9,495 nucleotides of DNA. Origin: Treponema sp. (GTDB lineage: Bacteria > Spirochaetota > Spirochaetia > Treponematales > Breznakiellaceae). The stretch spans positions 1-9,495 of the forward strand of contig JAISAK010000037.1 of assembly GCA_031266695.1 (NCBI GenBank), written 5' to 3'. Positions 5,970 to 9,495 of this stretch are shown piece after piece (the stretch's first letter is position 1; every line of letters begins with the position of its first letter). Position numbers and translations under genes: made by a program. The notes below the pieces were generated by a model. The model did no database searches. It saw only the letters and a program-made list of their open reading frames with translations, and was not told where the DNA came from.

Positions 5970-7007
5970 TTAACGCTCCTTACGGAGCGCTTTTATTCCG
6001 CCCCAAAAATCGTAGAAATTATACCATTGGTAGGGGTGTTCTTTACAGTATTGCTCAAGCCGGAGCGCGAAACGGCAGGCCAGATCCTTTATCCTTTCTT
6101 CCCTTTCCCGGCGGGGGCAGTCAAAGGAAACGCCGCTTTTATGAATGTGCATAACATAGGGGGAGAAAAGGGAGATATCCCTCCGCCTCAGGGCAAAGAC
6201 AAAATAGACCGGAACTCCGAGGAGCGAAGCGAGAAAAAAGGGCCCATAGGGGAAAGCCGCTTCCTCTTCGAAAAAGGGAAGGGACAGGAAGCGGCTGCCT
6301 TCGCTGCCGGAAGTTCTGTCCCCGGCGATTACCACAAGCTCGCCGGCGGCAAGGCGTTCCTGGAGGAAAATCACGGTCTCGGGCCCCATCTCCTTTGCGC
6401 TGACCAGATGCGTCATGGACTGCGGATTTAATTCGGTCAGCATACGGTTAAAATGGGCGGTAACGGAAAAATCCACGATAGCGTTCACCGGAATTTCGCG
6501 GGAAACGCCGGTACGGTTTAAACCGGCCAGACCCCGGATAAATTCCATGTTGCCCAGGTGGGAGCTGATAAGGAAGACCCCTTCGCCCCTTTCAAGCCTT
6601 TCGATAAGTTCGCCGATATCGTCGTCCTGAAAGCGGATTCGTTTGAAAGAAACCTTGCCGCCCCAGGACTCCACCTTTTCTATCAGGGACAGGGCGAAGG
6701 CGAGAATATGGGAAAGGCGGCTTGCCCTGAAACCGGAGCGGCCCGCGTCCCTTTTAAGGACCGCCGCCGCCCTGTCAAGGTAGCGCCCGGATTCTTCCCT
6801 TGCCCGTTTTGAAAACAAAAAGTAGAAAAAGCCCACGGGAAAAGCGACAAGCCGCAGGATAATAACCGGAAAAAATCTAAACATGAGGAGGATAAGTTTT
6901 ACATGCCAGTACCCGGACGCGGCTTCCTTCTGTTTTGACCAGTGCGCCGCGGGTTCCGGTGATTCCGCATCCGCCCCGGACAGGCCGCCCCGCGCTTCTT
7001 CAGCCAT
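5970..7007 (-). CDS. LpxL-like acyltransferase (acyltransferase half of a split ApeJ)
   Basis: Membrane-associated acyltransferase of the lipid A biosynthesis (HtrB/LpxL) family, likely to attach an acyl or polyene chain to the lipid anchor (inference). Of 345 residues, a hydrophobic membrane segment spans about 37-65. SSHLGNMEF carries the HX4E catalytic motif (His150, Glu155), AGDRTS (228-233) is a second family block, and QWYNFYDFW (327-335) is the typical C-terminal signature. Residues after Trp335 (GGIKALRKER) are encoded by the intergenic repeat unit. The HWSKQKEAASGYW segment near residue 22 is the usual domain start, leaving about 20 polar residues as a former linker. The ATG overlaps the GT2 stop by 8 bp (ATGGCTGA) in a different frame, with only a weak ribosome site. 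In many APE clusters this domain is fused to the glycosyltransferase. Confidence 0.87.
   Translation of the reverse strand: MAEEARGGLSGADAESPEPAAHWSKQKEAASGYWHVKLILLMFRFFPVIILRLVAFPVGFFYFLFSKRAREESGRYLDRAAAVLKRDAGRSGFRASRLSHILAFALSLIEKVESWGGKVSFKRIRFQDDDIGELIERLERGEGVFLISSHLGNMEFIRGLAGLNRTGVSREIPVNAIVDFSVTAHFNRMLTELNPQSMTHLVSAKEMGPETVIFLQERLAAGELVVIAGDRTSGSEGSRFLSLPFFEEEAAFPYGPFFLASLLGVPVYFVFALRRRDISLFSPYVMHIHKSGVSFDCPRREREERIKDLACRFALRLEQYCKEHPYQWYNFYDFWGGIKALRKER
5974..5989. repeat. Hairpin followed by T-rich block in repeat array, copy 2 (inside a CDS)
   Basis: CGCTCC (5974-5979) pairs with GGAGCG (5984-5989) around TTAC and is followed on the plus strand by CTTTTATT. It has the same position and context as the hairpin at 5851-5867 but a different stem sequence with pairing kept. 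It encodes the last residues (LRKER) of the acyltransferase. Confidence 0.65.
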
Positions 7008-7812
7008 GTTTTATCCCGCGTTTGAAGGCGCGCCCGAGGAGAAGGGGGAAGCGGAGCAGCATGCCGCAGCAAAGCCGGGTGTAGACCCAGCTTATGCGGA
7101 CATTGTCCCGAACCGCCCTGAAATGGGAAATGCCGCCGGCGGGATACGTTACGCGCACCGGATAAAAAAACATGGGAACCCTGTCCCAGTAAAGGCGAAT
7201 CAGAATCTCGATGTCGAAGCCCATTCGGGAATCAAGGTGATGCTTCCGGCACAGGCGAAGAACCTTTTCCACGGGGTATACGCGGAAGCCCATCATGGTT
7301 TCAATTACCTCCGGGGAAAGGGTAACGATTTTTGCCCAGGTATTGGCTATCTTCCGCCCGTTCCTGCGGCTTGACGGAATGGACTCGTCGTATTCGGGAT
7401 ACGCGCAGATCAGCGCCCCGGGACGCGCCGCCGACTCTTCAAGAAAAAAAGCCGCCCTGCCGCAGTCGTGCTGACCGTCCGCGTCTATCTGCAGCACGTG
7501 GCTCAGACCAAGCTCGCCGGCTTTTTTTAACCCCGCGGTAACCGCCGCGCCCTTGCCGCGATTTTTGGGAAGCCGCACGGGAACCACAAGCGGCTCCTCC
7601 GCCCGGATTTTTTCCAGCGCGGCCTTTGTTTCCCCGTCGCTGCCGTCGTCTACCATGATAATCGGCAGCCCCAGCCCTTTCAGTTTCTTCACCACTCCGC
7701 CGACGGCTTTTCCGTGGTTATACACGGGAATCACAAAGCCCGGTTTCCGCGCTTCGGCCGGAAGGCCCGTCCCGGGAATCCCGGAACCGGGCGGGTACGC
7801 GCTTCCGGCCAT
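7000..7812 (-). CDS. apeJ: Family 2 glycosyltransferase (GT half of a split ApeJ)
   Basis: A GT-A fold, inverting family 2 glycosyltransferase acting on the cytoplasmic face, probably adding a sugar or sugar-like headgroup to the APE anchor (donor and acceptor unknown). Landmarks in order, numbered from the ATG at 7812: VIPVYNHG (27-34), IIMVDDGSD (51-59), LPKNRGKGAAVTAGLKKA (81-98), and the DxD metal site in QIDADGQHD (Asp110, Asp112). GFDIEILIRL follows in the acceptor half. There are no membrane-spanning C-terminal helices of the dolichol-phosphate synthase kind. Start: the ATG at 7812-7810 overlaps the preceding stop as TGATG. A GTG directly before it (7815-7813) is an equally close alternative, adding one residue; GGGGGCGGAG lies upstream. 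The first 23 residues are Gly/Pro-rich and poorly conserved in look. Coupled to both neighbours. Confidence 0.88.
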   Translation of the reverse strand: MAGSAYPPGSGIPGTGLPAEARKPGFVIPVYNHGKAVGGVVKKLKGLGLPIIMVDDGSDGETKAALEKIRAEEPLVVPVRLPKNRGKGAAVTAGLKKAGELGLSHVLQIDADGQHDCGRAAFFLEESAARPGALICAYPEYDESIPSSRRNGRKIANTWAKIVTLSPEVIETMMGFRVYPVEKVLRLCRKHHLDSRMGFDIEILIRLYWDRVPMFFYPVRVTYPAGGISHFRAVRDNVRISWVYTRLCCGMLLRFPLLLGRAFKRGIKHG

Positions 7813-9495
7813 CACTCCGCCCCCGTGGCAAAGGACCCGGAGGAATAGACCGTTTCCCCGTCCGGGCTCGCGAAGACAAAGGAAACAATTCCGCTGCCGC
7901 CGTCCCGGTTAAGCCTGAGGCGAAGGAGCGTACCCGGACGCACAATGGCGGAAAATTTAAGCCTTTTTGCCCGTTTTACATTAAGCCCGGTTTTGAAACA
8001 GCGATCCGCGTAGCGAATTGCCAGTTCAAACTGCGCCACGGCGGGAAGCACCTTGAACAGGGGAAAGTGATTGTCAAAGTAATCGCTTTCGGGGAGTATG
8101 GTGAATTCAAGAAGCGCCCCGTCTTCCGTTTTTTCAAGAATATTTTCCGGCGTAATGCGCCGGGAGGCGATTATGCCGGAAGGGCCCGCGCTGGCCTCCT
8201 CCGAATCCGGGTCTTCTTTCCCGTCTTCCCGGGCAAAGAGGGCTTCCATCTCAAGCTTTTTCTTTTTTCCCTGGGCGTCAAGGTAACGCCATTTTTTCGG
8301 AAGCACCACGCTTTCAAAAAATTGAAGAAGATATTCCCTGAACCAGCGGTTGATTTCAAATTTATCAAGCCCCCGGAACCGCTCCTTCCCCCGATCGTTA
8401 AGCGCAAGAACCGCGGCGAGGTACTGCCGCCTGCCGGTCAGGGCCAGGACGCACACGTCCGAGACAAGGCCCGATTGAAGGATTCGCGCCTCCGCCTCGG
8501 GAAGGGAGATTCGCTTTTCCTCGATTTTAACGATGGAATCGGCCCGGCCCCTGAGAAGAAAGCGGCCGTCGCCTGACATATCCGCAAGATCCCCGGTGGT
8601 AAAGCCGGCGGGATCCTTTATGTAGGGAGAGCGGACTACCAGGCGGCCTTCATCGTTCAGCCTGAGTTCGGCATTGTCAAAGGGAGTCCACTCAAGGCCG
8701 TCCTTTGACTGCCGCCAGGCGATGCCCGACGTTTCGGTGCTGCCGTAGACTTCCAGGGGCCAGAAGCCGAAAACCCGGTTCGTCTTTTCCGCGACATCGG
8801 GGGTAAGCACCCCGCCCGAGGTATAGATCCAGGGATCCTTGAGGGCGTAGCGCGTTTCCGCCGCCGGCTCCGCGCCTCCGCCCGCGGAAACTTCGGTGGA
8901 AACCGCGGCGAAAGCCGCGGCGGAAACCTCCGCGCTTTTTGCCTCGACGGCGCGCTTCAAAAAAGCGGGAACGGTTATGATCATGTACGAGACGTCGTCA
9001 AGCTTTTCGAATTCTTCGGGGAACTCGACGCGGCTGCGGCGGAAGGGAACCGCCGCGGTAAAGGGCAGCAGTATAGTGTAAAGGATACCGTAAATGTGAT
9101 GCTGGCTTACCGTGGAACAGACCCTGCGCCCGAGCCATTCTTCGCCCCATTTGGAAAGGATAAAGGCGTTGTCCGTTTCAAATTCGGTCAGCCGCTGCCG
9201 CACCGCCTTGGGCCTTCCCGTGGTGCCCGAGGTATACATCAGGATCGCCGTTTCACCGGCGTTTATCGGCGGCGGCGGAACCGCGGAAAGGCCGGCGGCG
9301 GATCTTCCCGAAAGCAGGGAAGGGAGAAAAAGTATGTCCCCGGAGGCCTCCGCCGCGCCCAGGTTCCGATCCGTAAGGAAGGCCGTTCCGCTTTGCCTGA
9401 TTTCGGCGATATAGGCGGGCGAGATATTAGCGGTCAGGAGTACCTCTTTTTTGCATTGCAGCAGGGCGGTCAGGGATACGAGAAAATACCAGCAG
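7812..9495 (-). CDS. apeH: Acyl-CoA synthetase-like AMP ligase fused to ApeI-type hotdog dehydratase (5' end cut)
   Basis: The frame is open from the stop at 7812 to the right edge (560 residues seen, numbered from the edge). The ligase part would activate the aryl starter acid as adenylate and load it on ACP or CoA. It shows YTSGTTGRPKAV (87-98, the ATP-binding A3 motif), VYGSTETSG (249-257, A5), TTGDLADM (299-306, A7), RADSIVKIEEKRI (317-329, A8) and a C-terminal KKWRYLDAQGKKK region with the expected catalytic Lys. A polar linker (about 420-446) leads to a hotdog domain (455-560) with YFDNHFP (His476) and VLPAVAQFE, the layout of FabA/FabZ-like and ApeI dehydratases. In characterised APE clusters these are often two genes; here they are one polypeptide. 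An Ala-rich tandem repeat interrupts the ligase (189-204). The true start lies outside the window. ApeH plus ApeI is inferred from domains and order. Confidence 0.88.
   Translation of the reverse strand, partial: CWYFLVSLTALLQCKKEVLLTANISPAYIAEIRQSGTAFLTDRNLGAAEASGDILFLPSLLSGRSAAGLSAVPPPPINAGETAILMYTSGTTGRPKAVRQRLTEFETDNAFILSKWGEEWLGRRVCSTVSQHHIYGILYTILLPFTAAVPFRRSRVEFPEEFEKLDDVSYMIITVPAFLKRAVEAKSAEVSAAAFAAVSTEVSAGGGAEPAAETRYALKDPWIYTSGGVLTPDVAEKTNRVFGFWPLEVYGSTETSGIAWRQSKDGLEWTPFDNAELRLNDEGRLVVRSPYIKDPAGFTTGDLADMSGDGRFLLRGRADSIVKIEEKRISLPEAEARILQSGLVSDVCVLALTGRRQYLAAVLALNDRGKERFRGLDKFEINRWFREYLLQFFESVVLPKKWRYLDAQGKKKKLEMEALFAREDGKEDPDSEEASAGPSGIIASRRITPENILEKTEDGALLEFTILPESDYFDNHFPLFKVLPAVAQFELAIRYADRCFKTGLNVKRAKRLKFSAIVRPGTLLRLRLNRDGGSGIVSFVFASPDGETVYSSGSFATGAE
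8883..8930 (-). repeat. Four 12-bp tandem repeats inside the AMP ligase gene
   Basis: Coding-strand units GAGGTTTCCGCC, GCGGCTTTCGCC, GCGGTTTCCACC and GAAGTTTCCGCG run head to tail and encode EVSA, AAFA, AVST, EVSA. They sit in an Ala-rich stretch before the conserved WIYTSGGVLT segment, so they probably lengthen a surface loop. Confidence 0.8.

Larger units (their letters stand above)
5734..6004. repeat. Intergenic array of imperfect repeats and short hairpins
   Basis: The only sizeable non-coding stretch of the window, between acyltransferase and thioesterase, is built from related units. A 29-bp unit occurs at 5734-5762 and 5920-5948 with two mismatches; a shorter relative (TTCGGTACTGCAGCC) is at 5797-5811. 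A 16-bp block GCTTTTATTCCGCCCC is identical at 5867-5882 and 5989-6004. These blocks fall in the same order in two segments, 5788-5882 and 5911-6004 (95 and 94 bp), which I align with a single indel and most positions identical, so the array looks like a degenerate tandem duplication. No ORF with family features and no clear promoter lies inside. The right end runs into the acyltransferase gene. Confidence 0.8.

Noticed and set aside
5642..5973. Small plus-strand ORFs across the repeat array (72 and 76 codons)
   Set aside because: They consist of translated repeat units and antisense thioesterase DNA, without a ribosome site or conserved pattern.
5734..6004. CRISPR array in the repeat-rich gap
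   Set aside because: Repeat copies are imperfect, of different lengths and irregularly spaced, with hairpins inside the supposed spacers and no cas genes nearby.

Overview
The window holds the central part of an aryl polyene (APE) biosynthesis and export cluster. APEs are yellow, membrane-anchored polyene carboxylic acids of Gram-negative bacteria, made by a type II PKS/FAS-like system. The gene set is diagnostic as a combination: acyl-CoA synthetase-like AMP ligase with an ApeI-type hotdog dehydratase, family-2 glycosyltransferase, LpxL-like acyltransferase, 4HBT thioesterase, LolA-like carrier, MMPL exporter, phosphopantetheinyl transferase (PPTase), DUF3261-type lipoprotein and a ketosynthase. 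A lipoprotein signal, a LolA homologue and a lipid-A-type acyltransferase indicate a diderm host. Base composition is GC-rich with GC-rich low-complexity loops and AT-rich start regions. I lean weakly towards a spirochaete (Treponema-like), but the sequence alone does not settle the taxon.

Layout, in the direction of transcription (minus strand, right to left): AMP ligase-dehydratase fusion (cut by the right edge, 9495 to 7812); GT2 (7812-7000); acyltransferase (7007-5970); a 250-bp hairpin-rich repeat array (about 5734-6004); thioesterase (5719-5288, GTG start); LolA-like protein (5291-4629, GTG start); MMPL exporter (4660-2105); [PPTase on the plus strand, 1470-2267]; DUF3261 lipoprotein (1467-853); ketosynthase (853 to the left edge, cut). 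The minus-strand genes are mostly coupled by 1-32 base overlaps. The exceptions are the repeat array and the inverted PPTase.

How they work together (family knowledge plus inference): the ligase activates the aryl starter acid; the PPTase primes the acyl carrier proteins (not in the window); the ketosynthase elongates and the hotdog dehydratase removes water; the thioesterase may release or edit intermediates; GT2 and acyltransferase probably build the lipid-like anchor; and MMPL, LolA-like protein and lipoprotein move the product to the outer membrane. ACPs, ketoreductase, second dehydratase and other ketosynthases of a full pathway must lie outside.

The system is known. The unusual points are local: the PPTase gene sits in inverse orientation, 2 bp from one neighbour's start and overlapping the other's 3' end by 163 bp; the repeat array appears to have supplied the last codons of the acyltransferase; the usual GT/acyltransferase fusion is split while ligase and dehydratase are fused; and several proteins carry Ala/Gly-rich expansions, two with visible DNA repeats.
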